Shown in pieces: positions 4,669 to 10,262 of a stretch of 17,586 bases of DNA; positions within the stretch are counted from its first letter, which is position 1; every line of letters begins with the position of its first letter. The notes beneath the pieces were generated by a model that made no database searches, was not told the DNA's origin, and worked only from the letters and a program-made list of their open reading frames with translations. The stretch comes from Methanobacteriota archaeon. GTDB taxonomy: Archaea; Thermoplasmatota; Poseidoniia; Poseidoniales; Poseidoniaceae. The stretch spans positions 1-17,586 of the forward strand of contig NZGQ01000093.1 of NCBI GenBank assembly GCA_002689565.1, given 5' to 3'. Position numbers and translations under genes: made by a program.

Positions 4669-5055
4669 TTAAAGTATATATTGGGTTAGATCAGGTTCTT
4701 CGTAGTTCGGGCCTTTCATTACTTTACCATCTTCTCGATAAAGAGGACGACCATCTTCACCTAGCTTAGTCATGTTACTGCGGTGAACTTCATGAAAGCA
4801 ATCGTCAAGATCAATGCCAAAGGCGTGACCAGCTCCGTATACAACGTAGAGTATGTCTGTAAGTGCATCTGCAATTTCAAGTAAACTACCTCTTCCAAGT
4901 CCATCTCTTAGCTCCTGTACTTCTTCTTCAATTAAATCGAGGCGTAATGCCGCGAGACTAGAATCAGGTCGAGTGGGTATATAAAGAACTTCTTGACCGA
5001 AGGCCTCCATAAAATCACCAACCTTTTCAAAATTACTAATATTCATACTGCTCAT
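4669..5055 (-). CDS. MazG-like nucleoside triphosphate pyrophosphohydrolase
   Basis: 128 residues, close to the size of single-domain all-alpha NTP-PPases. The two metal-binding halves are visible: LIEEEVQEL (E43-E48) and LLEIADALTDILYVVYGAG (E60, D63, D67). The family hydrolyses (d)NTPs to NMP and pyrophosphate using Mg2+. The C-terminal extension HRSNMTKLGEDGRP followed by GPNYEEPDL is typical of the phage and HisE-like branch. It begins 34 bases downstream of a strong leftward promoter; AGGAAGA precedes the ATG. A second ATG at 5046 is possible. Probable role: shaping the dNTP pool or countering host nucleotide signals; the substrate is not predictable. Confidence 0.88.
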   Translation of the reverse strand: MSSMNISNFEKVGDFMEAFGQEVLYIPTRPDSSLAALRLDLIEEEVQELRDGLGRGSLLEIADALTDILYVVYGAGHAFGIDLDDCFHEVHRSNMTKLGEDGRPLYREDGKVMKGPNYEEPDLTQYIL

Positions 5056-5088
5056 TTTTTTTCTTCCTATTTTCTTGTTTATGCGTAT

Positions 5089-5117
5089 ATTATACTCGCA
5101 TTCACCATAGTTGTCAA
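5089..5117 (-). promoter_or_regulatory. Leftward sigma70 promoter of the MazG operon
   Basis: Minus strand: TTGACA (5117-5112), 17-nt spacer ending AG, TATAAT (5094-5089). The TGA stop of the upstream gene lies within the TTGACA box. Confidence 0.9.
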
Positions 5118-5371
5118 GAAATTTTTATTTGTTTTAGTAGTTCTTTAGCTTCCTCTATAGGGTACTCATACAAAGAAAGGTTTTGTAGGCAATCATACAT
5201 CATGCCCCACTCTCGTAATTTGCGATCAATTTGTACCTGAGTAAGAGGTTCTTCCAAAATCTGTACGGGTGCATCTCTCTTGCCAAAGACCTTCTCATAG
5301 TTTTCCCAGAACGCTTCTTTATTGCTAGTACGATCTCTATCGCCTTTACCACCGTGCGTTGCGTCGCTCAT
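5114..5371 (-). CDS. Conserved phage protein with THGGKGD N-terminus
   Basis: 85 residues, ATG seven bases after AAGGAG. The start MSDATHGGKGDRDR followed by FWENYEKVFGK resembles a group of short phage proteins I remember with an N-terminal ATHGGKGS-like motif and a nearby F-x-x-N-x-x-x-IFGK. I know of no established function. The C-terminus is helical (EEAKELLKQIK). The gene overlaps its upstream neighbour by 26 bases, and its stop codon lies in the -35 box of the next promoter. Confidence 0.8.
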   Translation of the reverse strand: MSDATHGGKGDRDRTSNKEAFWENYEKVFGKRDAPVQILEEPLTQVQIDRKLREWGMMYDCLQNLSLYEYPIEEAKELLKQIKIS

Positions 5372-5543
5372 GTATCTTCTCCTTTATTGCTCTTTTTTCT
5401 TCATCTGTCATTATTATCCAGTCACGAATCTCGTCAATGGTACGATAGCAGCCTTTGCACTCCTCTGCTCCTTTCTTAAACTCACATACTTTTATACAAG
5501 GAGAGGGTTCTGTGCTTATTGGTCTAGGTCTCCCTCTTCTCAT
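5346..5543 (-). CDS. DUF1289 family cysteine-rich protein
   Basis: 65 residues; the ATG at 5543 is chosen because it forms a TAATG overlap with the gene before. It shows the DUF1289 signature: SPCIKVCEF, then CKGCYRTIDEI, W42 and the MTDEEK that follows, with Cys at 16, 20, 29 and 32. The family is predicted to bind a metal or Fe-S cluster and its biochemical role is not established. The C-terminal tail is strongly basic (REN-free KEKIHERRNARW), so contact with nucleic acid is possible. The assignment is secure at family level only. Confidence 0.88.
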   Translation of the reverse strand: MRRGRPRPISTEPSPCIKVCEFKKGAEECKGCYRTIDEIRDWIIMTDEEKRAIKEKIHERRNARW

Positions 5544-5734
5544 TATAGTTTTATTCCTAATATTACAAGTATTGCTATTAACAATACATTTGTAAAAAAG
5601 ATACCTATTGCTAATATAGTGTGATACCATATCCATCTTGTTTTGTATGCGTTTTCAATTGTAAGCTCTGAAGGGTCTACATCGTCTTTCATAGCATCAA
5701 ATACTTTAACTTTTTTGAACTTAAACCACTTCAT
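5543..5734 (-). CDS. Small C-terminally membrane-anchored protein
   Basis: 63 residues with the ATG at 5734, two bases after the preceding stop; a GTG at 5746 is an in-frame alternative. The first 35 residues are soluble and basic (MKWFKFKKVKVF). Residues about 39-62 (HTILAIGIFFTNVLLIAILV) form one strong membrane helix at the C-terminus. One of several single-helix proteins encoded on this strand. No family recognised. Confidence 0.75.
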   Translation of the reverse strand: MKWFKFKKVKVFDAMKDDVDPSELTIENAYKTRWIWYHTILAIGIFFTNVLLIAILVILGIKL

Positions 5735-5736
5735 TA

Positions 5737-6225
5737 TTAATCCCACAAGTTTTCGTAATACTTACCAAATAGACGAAAGCCGTTACTAATGCGTTCCTGG
5801 TATACTTTCATACCTTCTATATCAACTTCGAGTGTATGGTTTGGCCCTTTTACCATTTTGCTAAAATCTGCTCCCATATCTTCCATCTCCCAGTCTGCCT
5901 TCCCAGAGTAAAACTGTTCTTGCCAGTCATCTTGAATCTTTGACTCAAAAGCATGAATCATCTCAGTAAGTACCCACTGCCAAGCGTCATGATGAAACTC
6001 ATCAATCTCCCCGCGCTCACGCACAGGTACAGTTCCGATCAAGTGCTCGGGTCGATCTTCAAACTCTATAAAAGGAGAACCATTCGTAGTGTCACGAAGC
6101 TGAACTAGCAACGGGTGCGCTATGAGTGCGAGAGTATGATCCATTGACCAAGTATCCCAATCATCAATTTTTACAGAGATCTTTCGTTCTCCATCATCTT
6201 TATAATTACCAAGTTTTACTTTCAT
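5737..6225 (-). CDS. Conserved phage protein of unknown function (LFGKYYENLWD family)
   Basis: 162 residues, start coupled by ATGA to the gene before. The order MKVKLGNYKDD, ALIAHPLLVQLRDTTNGSPF, WQWVLTEMIHAFESK, WQEQFYSGKADWE and a C-terminal NGFRLFGKYYENLWD matches a family I recall in many Vibrio, Alteromonas and other marine phages. There it is annotated only as hypothetical. The invariant-looking Glu, Trp, His and Asp residues suggest a helical protein with a functional surface, but no catalytic motif can be named. Family recognition is from memory. Confidence 0.85.
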   Translation of the reverse strand: MKVKLGNYKDDGERKISVKIDDWDTWSMDHTLALIAHPLLVQLRDTTNGSPFIEFEDRPEHLIGTVPVRERGEIDEFHHDAWQWVLTEMIHAFESKIQDDWQEQFYSGKADWEMEDMGADFSKMVKGPNHTLEVDIEGMKVYQERISNGFRLFGKYYENLWD

Positions 6226-6455
6226 AATAAATTCGCCTTACCTTGTAAATAATTATCCTCAACTTCAGCATGGTACATTGTAACATAGAACGAAGTGCCA
6301 TAGCTATTAATTTTTTCTTCAGGATAGTCGTGTTCAATATACCATTCTTTCTTTTGTTCCCACTCCCACAAGCCCCAGTTCTGAGGCGCAGGTCGAGGAA
6401 ACCCATACTTCGACCCTTCTGGTGGATCAATCATTAATACTGTGTGTTTTCCCAT
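6222..6455 (-). CDS. Hypothetical 77-residue protein
   Basis: The start at 6455 (MGKHTV) is preferred because AGAAGGAG lies about eight bases upstream. An ATG at 6479 would add an Arg-rich octapeptide made largely of that ribosome binding site, though it too has AGGAAGG before it. The protein is rich in Trp, Tyr and Pro (FPRPAPQNWGLWEWEQKKEW), with Glu clusters. First gene after a 120-bp gap. No domain recognised. Confidence 0.75.
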   Translation of the reverse strand: MGKHTVLMIDPPEGSKYGFPRPAPQNWGLWEWEQKKEWYIEHDYPEEKINSYGTSFYVTMYHAEVEDNYLQGKANLL

Positions 6456-6544
6456 AAATAATCTCCTTCTACGCCTCATGTTTTACCTTCCTGCATTCCA
6501 ATAGTGCGTTTATACTATAACGAACCCCATATAGGTCGTCATCC

Positions 6545-6573
6545 AATTTAATAGAGAAAGCTAGCCAGGTCAA
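6545..6573 (-). promoter_or_regulatory. Weak leftward promoter candidate
   Basis: Minus strand TTGACC (6573-6568), 17-nt spacer, TAAATT (6550-6545). It lies in the only sizeable gap of this cluster (6480-6600) and could boost 6455 to 5114. It deviates from the promoter family, so it is tentative. Confidence 0.35.
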
Positions 6574-6600
6574 TAATAGAATTCTTAAATATATCAACTA

Positions 6601-6816
6601 TTAAGTTACCACATCAATATTTGTTCCCGAACTATGCGATCTTTCAAGTTCCGCTTGAGAGTTATATGAAACATAGTTAACTGCTTCTACAAAGGAAGCC
6701 CCTCTGTCTTGGAGGTGTTTCACTTGAGAAAAGACTAAGCTATCTTTTACAGGATATACTTTAGTATAGCTACTAACTACCTGTACCGCATTAACTGCAT
6801 TAACGGAGTCAATCAT
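6601..6816 (-). CDS. Hypothetical 71-residue protein
   Basis: ATG at 6816 forms an ATGA overlap with the upstream gene; this is preferred to a longer in-frame reading that would lie wholly inside it. The sequence is rich in Val, Ser, Ala and Asn (SVNAVNAVQVVSSYTKVYPV) with a helical middle (SQVKHLQDRGASFVEAVNYV). Last gene before a 120-bp gap. Not recognised. Confidence 0.68.
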   Translation of the reverse strand: MIDSVNAVNAVQVVSSYTKVYPVKDSLVFSQVKHLQDRGASFVEAVNYVSYNSQAELERSHSSGTNIDVVT

Positions 6817-7016
6817 AGACCTATTAACCCCCATCCGTGATTTGCTATTGCGTTGAGTATAATTGCTAAGCAAGTAAGCATATGTGTAAACCACCAGATG
6901 GTACGAATAACGGCAATAGTGTCTGCTTGCTTATCCGTTTCTCCAACTTTCTCTCCTAGGGACTTCGCCCATATTCTCCACCACATTCTAATTCTGCTCC
7001 AAGTTTTCAGCTTCAT
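6813..7016 (-). CDS. Small membrane protein, basic N-terminus
   Basis: 67 residues; the ATG at 7016 overlaps the previous stop (TAATG). The N-terminal part is basic and Trp-rich (WSRIRMWWRIWAKSL). Residues about 37-57 (VIRTIWWFTHMLTCLAIILN) make a probable membrane helix, and the C-terminus is short (HGWGLIGL). Size and one or two helices would allow a holin-like or membrane-perturbing role. It is far from the lysis genes and on the other strand, so no function is assigned. Confidence 0.72.
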   Translation of the reverse strand: MKLKTWSRIRMWWRIWAKSLGEKVGETDKQADTIAVIRTIWWFTHMLTCLAIILNAIANHGWGLIGL

Positions 7017-7183
7017 TACCAACTCCTAATAATATTCCACATAATAATGTAGGCACAGGCTAAGTTTGAGAGGACAATGAAAGTACGAATATACGAGATA
7101 TAGTTCTCATTACTAGCATCGTATCCATCTTCTTCATCAAACGAGCCTAGTGCGTGCTTCCACAGTGTCCAAAACTTAGCCAT
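7016..7183 (-). CDS. 55-residue small membrane protein
   Basis: ATG at 7183 lies eight bases inside the end of the preceding gene, with AAGGAGA about eleven bases upstream. It ends in a TAATG overlap with the next gene. The N-terminal half is soluble (FWTLWKHALGSFDEEDGYD); residues about 32-52 (IRTFIVLSNLACAYIIMWNI) form one membrane helix. The overlap at both ends supports expression. Function unknown. Confidence 0.7.
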   Translation of the reverse strand: MAKFWTLWKHALGSFDEEDGYDASNENYISYIRTFIVLSNLACAYIIMWNIIRSW

Positions 7184-7412
7184 AAAATCTCTCCTTATAC
7201 CAGTCGTTAAATGCGTTAAAATCTTCTTCTAATTCAAACCTTACAGTATCACCATAGATGTCTGTAAAGTGCTTAATATCGTACCTCCATTGAAAGCAGT
7301 GATCTTTACACCACTGTGTTACTTCACTACGAAGGTCAGTATGGACATGGCTTTCAAAGTAGCTCGCCATCTTCCACTTGTTTTTATGATCTACAATCTC
7401 TTGAGGAGTCAT
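7176..7412 (-). CDS. Hypothetical 78-residue protein
   Basis: The ATG at 7412 is chosen because it overlaps the upstream stop (TAATG); an in-frame TTG at 7433 would add seven residues. The chain is rich in His, Trp and Cys (TQWCKDHCFQWRYDIKHF) and ends with acidic then aromatic residues (LEEDFNAFNDWYKERFYG). The Cys and His spacing is not a recognised metal site. No family known. Confidence 0.73.
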   Translation of the reverse strand: MTPQEIVDHKNKWKMASYFESHVHTDLRSEVTQWCKDHCFQWRYDIKHFTDIYGDTVRFELEEDFNAFNDWYKERFYG

Positions 7413-7621
7413 TAGTCGTATGCCTCGATACAAAGAGATTCTTTACTGCTGAACCCGTATCCCATAGACTTCATAAACTGTTCTAGCACTTCTACCATGT
7501 CATCTCTTGACAAATCCTTCTGCATTACATCAATAGTAATCCGAGTATTGACAGATGTATGGTGTTCATAAGGGTTACATATTAGTTGTATGTAAGGTTT
7601 ATCCAATGCGGGATGAGTCAT
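7412..7621 (-). CDS. Hypothetical 69-residue protein
   Basis: ATG after AAGAGGTAG with about seven bases spacing. It begins inside the end of the upstream membrane gene (23-base overlap) and ends in TAATG with the gene that follows. It contains a likely beta strand (TRITIDV) and a helix (DDMVEVLEQFMKSMGY). Not recognised. Confidence 0.73.
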   Translation of the reverse strand: MTHPALDKPYIQLICNPYEHHTSVNTRITIDVMQKDLSRDDMVEVLEQFMKSMGYGFSSKESLCIEAYD

Positions 7622-7745
7622 TTTTTTCTACCTCTTTATTCATTTTATCATATTCATTTTTATTGTGTAAGATTATAGACCAAGATATAGCTATAAATAA
7701 AGCTACTAGAATAAGCCCTCCTAAAAAATCTAATACTTCCATCAT
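7599..7745 (-). CDS. 48-residue one-helix membrane protein
   Basis: The ATG overlaps the stop of the metallopeptidase-like gene (TAATG). After MMEVLDF comes a hydrophobic segment LGGLILVALFIAISWSIIL (residues 8-26), then a charged cytoplasmic-type tail (HNKNEYDKMNKEVEKND). Strict stop-start coupling with its upstream partner suggests the two may act together, perhaps as a membrane adaptor; this is inference. Confidence 0.68.
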   Translation of the reverse strand: MMEVLDFLGGLILVALFIAISWSIILHNKNEYDKMNKEVEKNDSSRIG

Positions 7746-8185
7746 TATACATTCTCCCATAATAGATCTGCGAGTATTACTTCATATGCGTAAGCCTCGA
7801 CCTCCCAGGGCAGATCATCATACTTTATGGTATCACAGTTAATTCTTACATTATTGTGCTTCCATACGTTATCTACCATATTTATTTGTTCCCTGTAGAA
7901 CTGTTTTGCGTGCACCAACTCATGTGCTATATTAGCCGCCATCTCATGTGGCTCATACGGAATTTCCTCTCCGTCTTCGTATATCCAATGAGTAGCGATA
8001 CTAATAACAGACTCAATATCGTCACCTATGCAAAAACCGGCATGAGAGCCGTCTTTATCAACGAACTTCTTGACCTCGAAGTAGATGTCATAAGTTGCAT
8101 CCTCAGGAAATAAGGACATGATACACTCATCAATAAAAGTGCTGTATTTGGATATGTCTCTGCCTTCAGTTTGTACGTTTATCAT
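7745..8185 (-). CDS. Putative zinc metallopeptidase-like protein (HExxH)
   Basis: 146 residues, ATG after GGGAGA and 24 bases below a strong leftward promoter. The motif AHELVHAKQF gives H88-E89-L-V-H92, the HExxH zinc site with catalytic Glu. A later LPWEVEAYAYE (E128 or E130) is well placed for the third, glutamate ligand, as in gluzincin-like families including SprT and small phage metalloproteases. No signal peptide is seen, so it would act in the cytoplasm. Target unknown; cleavage of a host regulator or of phage proteins are both possible. Such motifs occur by chance, but the hydrophobic frame (NIAHELVHA) fits the true motif. Confidence 0.75.
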   Translation of the reverse strand: MINVQTEGRDISKYSTFIDECIMSLFPEDATYDIYFEVKKFVDKDGSHAGFCIGDDIESVISIATHWIYEDGEEIPYEPHEMAANIAHELVHAKQFYREQINMVDNVWKHNNVRINCDTIKYDDLPWEVEAYAYEVILADLLWENV

Positions 8186-8208
8186 ATGTTCTCCCAGTTA
8201 ATATAGAT

Positions 8209-8237
8209 ATTATACGCCTGTTTAGGCAAGTTGTCAA
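8209..8237 (-). promoter_or_regulatory. Leftward sigma70 promoter
   Basis: Minus strand: TTGACA (8237-8232), 17-nt spacer with CTAA and terminal CG, TATAAT (8214-8209). It begins three bases beyond the stop of the bS21-like gene. Confidence 0.9.
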
Positions 8238-8240
8238 GAA

Positions 8241-8450
8241 CTATTTCAAGGGAAAAGGTTTCTCTGCCAGCTTTTGTTGTCGTTTTCTTTCTCGATTAAC
8301 TGCTGCGGCTTTCTTTTTTTGTCGCTTGGTTGTTCTTTTTTCGTGGTATTCTTTTTCTCGGTAATCGAACAGCTTATTGCTGTCGGTAATTTTACGCTTG
8401 AAAATTCGTAGTGCTTGCTCAACGTTACCATTACGTACTTTAACATTCAT
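8241..8450 (-). CDS. rpsU: Ribosomal protein bS21 homologue
   Basis: 69 residues, the usual size of bS21. It follows the family pattern: VKVRNGNVEQALRIFKRKI, then a REKEYHEKRTTKRQKKKAAA block and a basic R-x-R-K-R-Q-Q-K-L tail. In bacteria bS21 sits on the 30S platform near the anti-Shine-Dalgarno and helps initiation. Phage-encoded bS21 is known from metagenomic and cultivated viruses and is thought to enter host ribosomes and bias initiation, which is not shown here. It is the last gene of a three-gene leftward unit with a leaderless first gene. Start at ATG 8450 overlaps the previous stop (ATGA). It ends AAA-TAG-TTC-TTGACA. Confidence 0.88.
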   Translation of the reverse strand: MNVKVRNGNVEQALRIFKRKITDSNKLFDYREKEYHEKRTTKRQKKKAAAVNRERKRQQKLAEKPFPLK

Positions 8451-8530
8451 AAATCATCCCTATCTCTAGTGAGAATCAAGAAAATTAAGATTGCAAAAAC
8501 TATGGCTATCTGTGTATTATCTAGCATCAT
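8447..8530 (-). CDS. 27-residue one-helix membrane peptide
   Basis: MMLDNTQ, then a hydrophobic run IAIVFAILIFLIL (residues 8-20), then the charged tail TRDRDDL. It is joined by ATGA overlaps both to the DNA-binding gene before it and to the bS21 gene after it, which strongly suggests translation. Possibly a membrane peptide, or a coupling ORF feeding ribosomes onto bS21. Function unknown. Confidence 0.62.
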   Translation of the reverse strand: MMLDNTQIAIVFAILIFLILTRDRDDL

Positions 8531-8700
8531 TTTTTAAACCTGTATCCTCTTTTTCTTAGATATGCAACCTGATTACGAATAGATTGCTCTGTTCGAGTAG
8601 GTAGCATATACATCATTGTTTCAATATCTTGGTAGAAGTAGTGAGTAGCAAGTATTTTGCGCTCTTCATCAGTCCAAGGCTTTCTTTTATATTTTTTCAT
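8527..8700 (-). CDS. 57-residue Myb/SANT-like DNA-binding protein, probably leaderless
   Basis: MKKYKRKPWTDEERKIL, then YFYQDIETMMYMLPTRTEQ and SIRNQVAYLRKRGYRF follow the pattern of small Myb-like helix-turn-helix domains (W-T-x-E-E-x-x-x-L, L-x-x-R-T-x-x-x-I). The ATG at 8700 is only six bases after the -10 box of a consensus promoter, so transcription should start at or next to the A of the ATG and the mRNA would have no ribosome binding site. First gene of a unit with a membrane peptide and bS21. A DNA-binding role is inferred. Confidence 0.75.
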   Translation of the reverse strand: MKKYKRKPWTDEERKILATHYFYQDIETMMYMLPTRTEQSIRNQVAYLRKRGYRFKK

Positions 8701-8706
8701 GCGATT

Positions 8707-8735
8707 ATTATATCCGAAAGCGGGTTGGTTGTCAA
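8707..8735 (-). promoter_or_regulatory. Leftward sigma70 promoter giving a leaderless mRNA
   Basis: Minus strand: TTGACA (8735-8730), 17-nt spacer, TATAAT (8712-8707). The predicted start at about 8700 coincides with the ATG. Confidence 0.88.
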
Positions 8736-8773
8736 GAAATTTTTTTGAGGTCGCTCAAAAATTCTTCTTGACA
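8730..8773. repeat. Imperfect palindrome joining two divergent -35 boxes
   Basis: The left part (TGTCAAGAA, T-run, GAG) mirrors the right part (CTC, A-run, TTCTTCTTGACA) around GTCG. TTTTTGAG and CTCAAAAA (8743-8762 region) form a perfect inner stem. The leftward and rightward promoters share this symmetric core, so one regulator could act on both. Confidence 0.65.
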
Positions 8774-8796
8774 TTCTATGTAAAGTTAAGTATAAT
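8768..8796 (+). promoter_or_regulatory. Rightward sigma70 promoter, distal of a tandem pair
   Basis: TTGACA (8768-8773), 17-nt spacer with GTAA and terminal AG, TATAAT (8791-8796). Confidence 0.88.
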
Positions 8797-8843
8797 TCCC
8801 CCAAAAGAAAGTAAAAAATTTATTAGCATTGTAAAGATATTTC

Positions 8844-8872
8844 TTGACTATATCCTTATTTATGCGTATAAT
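8844..8872 (+). promoter_or_regulatory. Rightward sigma70 promoter, proximal of a tandem pair
   Basis: TTGACT (8844-8849), 17-nt spacer ending CG, TATAAT (8867-8872). Drives the 8918 to lysis block together with the distal promoter. Confidence 0.88.
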
Positions 8873-8917
8873 ACTTATTCTGAAATGGAGAAACCAATTC
8901 ACAAAGGGAGAATTTTT

Positions 8918-9055
8918 ATGTTAGAATATGCTGTGTTTGCATTTTGTGTGATAGGGTGTGGAATGACCTGTCATGCTCTAGGCAAGCAAGAAGGTATTGA
9001 AGCAACTATCGAACACTTGGTAGATGAAGGACTGCTGCACTTAGATGAAGAATAA
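8918..9055 (+). CDS. 45-residue protein with N-terminal hydrophobic segment
   Basis: The ATG at 8918 follows AAAGGGAGA; longer in-frame readings cross the promoters and an ATG at 8885 has no ribosome binding site. Residues 2-20 (LEYAVFAFCVIGCGMTCHAL) are hydrophobic with three Cys, followed by an acidic helix (EGIEATIEHLVDEGLLHLDEE). It may be membrane-anchored at the N-terminus. The gene overlaps the next one by 11 bases. No family recognised. Confidence 0.7.
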   Translation: MLEYAVFAFCVIGCGMTCHALGKQEGIEATIEHLVDEGLLHLDEE

Positions 9056-9224
9056 ACTCGAAATAACTATAGAGTATGATGGTTGCGTCTCAGACCCTAT
9101 CTATAAGGTGGAAGATGCATATACACTGTACATGAGAACCAGAGACAAGCGAGTAGCAGAGAGATGCTACAAAGATCTTAAATTAGAATATCAACGGGAA
9201 AAAGAAAATGCCAGCAAAGTTTAA
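9045..9224 (+). CDS. Hypothetical 59-residue protein
   Basis: The ATG lies inside the end of the previous gene and the stop lies 17 bases into the next, a continuous overlap chain. The sequence begins with a strand (NKLEITIEYDG) followed by charged helices (YTLYMRTRDKRVAERCYKDL, KLEYQREKEN). The ribosome binding site is poor (GAAGGA about 13 bases away), so coupling is likely. Not recognised. Confidence 0.65.
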   Translation: MKNKLEITIEYDGCVSDPIYKVEDAYTLYMRTRDKRVAERCYKDLKLEYQREKENASKV

Positions 9225-9414
9225 AGAATCAGCAAAAATTTTGATTAGCCGTCAGGCGAAAACCTACAAGACGGTTCATTATTACCTACGCAACACTTCG
9301 GAAGAAGAGTTGGTATCAGCACTACTAAGTAGCAATACGAAGCCTAAGCACAAGCAAAAGTATCGTAATGAGCTTGTAAAGAGAGGTTTTGACCTTGGAC
9401 TCATTAACCAGTAA
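9208..9414 (+). CDS. Conserved phage protein, MPAKFK family
   Basis: 68 residues beginning MPAKFKESAKILI, with HYYLRNTSEEELVSAL and a conserved ending NTKPKHKQKYRNELVKRGFD. I remember this arrangement from small hypothetical proteins of marine T4-like and related phages; function is not known. It is basic and helical, which would suit nucleic-acid or ribosome contact, but that is conjecture. Its stop overlaps the glutaredoxin start (TAATG). Confidence 0.82.
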   Translation: MPAKFKESAKILISRQAKTYKTVHYYLRNTSEEELVSALLSSNTKPKHKQKYRNELVKRGFDLGLINQ

Positions 9415-9635
9415 TGGATAGAGTACTTATTTACAGCAGAGACGGCTGTGTCTATTGTGACATGGCTATTGCTCTTGCGAAAAGTAAAAATATGGAAATG
9501 TCAGTACTAAAGTTAGGTACTGATTACAGCGTAGAAGAGTTTCAAGCTAAGTTCATCTACGCTAATACGGTTCCTCAGATTATATTAAACGGGGAACATA
9601 TAGGTGGGTATCAAGACCTTAAAGACTTGGTATAG
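9414..9635 (+). CDS. grx: Glutaredoxin
   Basis: 73 residues, typical for a monodomain phage glutaredoxin. The dithiol active site is CVYC (residues 12-15) after a beta strand (RVLIYSRDG), the cis-proline motif is TVPQI (52-56), and the GGYQDL glutathione-binding turn is at 64-69. It would use glutathione to reduce disulfides, classically to feed ribonucleotide reductase. No reductase gene is seen in this window. Expression is coupled to the upstream gene by TAATG. Confidence 0.93.
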   Translation: MDRVLIYSRDGCVYCDMAIALAKSKNMEMSVLKLGTDYSVEEFQAKFIYANTVPQIILNGEHIGGYQDLKDLV

Positions 9636-9648
9636 GTAAATTAGGCTC

Positions 9649-9691
9649 ACCTTGGAGTAGCCTATAGAGGGGCTATTGCCCAAGTTCTATG
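9649..9691 (+). promoter_or_regulatory. Structured leader overlapping a start codon
   Basis: TAGGCT/AGCCTA, GGGC-TATT-GCCC and an enclosing ATAGA/TCTAT pairing fall just before and across the ATG at 9689. Folding could hide that start. Strength of the fold is not computed. Confidence 0.35.
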
Positions 9692-9805
9692 GAGAACGAA
9701 GTGAGAAAAAGAGACGAGGCCGCTTGTGTAATATGCGCAGTGGTTACGACAATTGGTTGTTTAGCCTTGCCGTTTATAACAATATACGCCAGTGCAGGAA
9801 TGTAA
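9689..9805 (+). CDS. 38-residue predicted membrane protein, possible holin-type peptide
   Basis: MENEVRKRDEAA, then a hydrophobic segment CVICAVVTTIGCLALPFITI (residues 13-32), then YASAGM. One membrane helix with a charged N-terminus directly upstream of the lysozyme gene is a possible position for a small holin or pinholin. No canonical ribosome binding site precedes it and no family is recognised, so the role is only a suggestion. Confidence 0.5.
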   Translation: MENEVRKRDEAACVICAVVTTIGCLALPFITIYASAGM

Positions 9806-9821
9806 TACTAAGGAGTAGAAC

Positions 9822-10262
9822 ATGAACAGAGAACAAGTACAGAAACAGTTAGCAGTAGATGAAGGAATAGTAAACGAAATATATCTTGATCATTTAGGCT
9901 ACGCTACCTTTGGTATCGGGCACTTAATCACGGATAAAGATCCAGAACAAGGATATGACGTTGGAACACCTGTTAGTGAAGAGAGGGTCACAGAAGCCTT
10001 CCAAGCCGACCTTGACATTGCTATTGGAGAGTGCAAAGTTCTCTTTGATATGTGGGAAACTTATCCAGGGGAAGTTCAAGAGATACTCGTCAATATGATG
10101 TTTAATCTTGGGCGTCCCCGACTAAGTAAGTTTAAAAACTTCAAGAAAGCTGTTGATGCAGGAGACTGGAAAACAGCAGGGGTTGAAGGCAGAGATTCAC
10201 TATGGCACAGACAAGTAGGGAATCGAGCAGAAAGACTTATGGTTAGAATGGAAAATGTCTAA
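9822..10262 (+). CDS. T4-type lysozyme (GH24 endolysin)
   Basis: 146 residues, ATG six bases after AAGGAG. The catalytic triad of T4 lysozyme is recognisable: E14 in VDEG, D23 in YLDH, and T29 in GYATFGIGHLIT. The C-terminal part carries LVNMMFNLGRPRLSKFKNF and the SLWHRQVGNRAERL repeat typical of the family. It cleaves the MurNAc-GlcNAc bond of peptidoglycan. No signal peptide or anchor is present, so a holin must release it. It overlaps the next gene by eight bases, forming the lysis cassette. Confidence 0.95.
   Translation: MNREQVQKQLAVDEGIVNEIYLDHLGYATFGIGHLITDKDPEQGYDVGTPVSEERVTEAFQADLDIAIGECKVLFDMWETYPGEVQEILVNMMFNLGRPRLSKFKNFKKAVDAGDWKTAGVEGRDSLWHRQVGNRAERLMVRMENV

Noticed and set aside
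8657..8917. Long upstream extension of the gene at 8918
   Set aside because: It would cross both rightward promoters and the divergent leftward gene; the ribosome binding site sits at 8904-8912.
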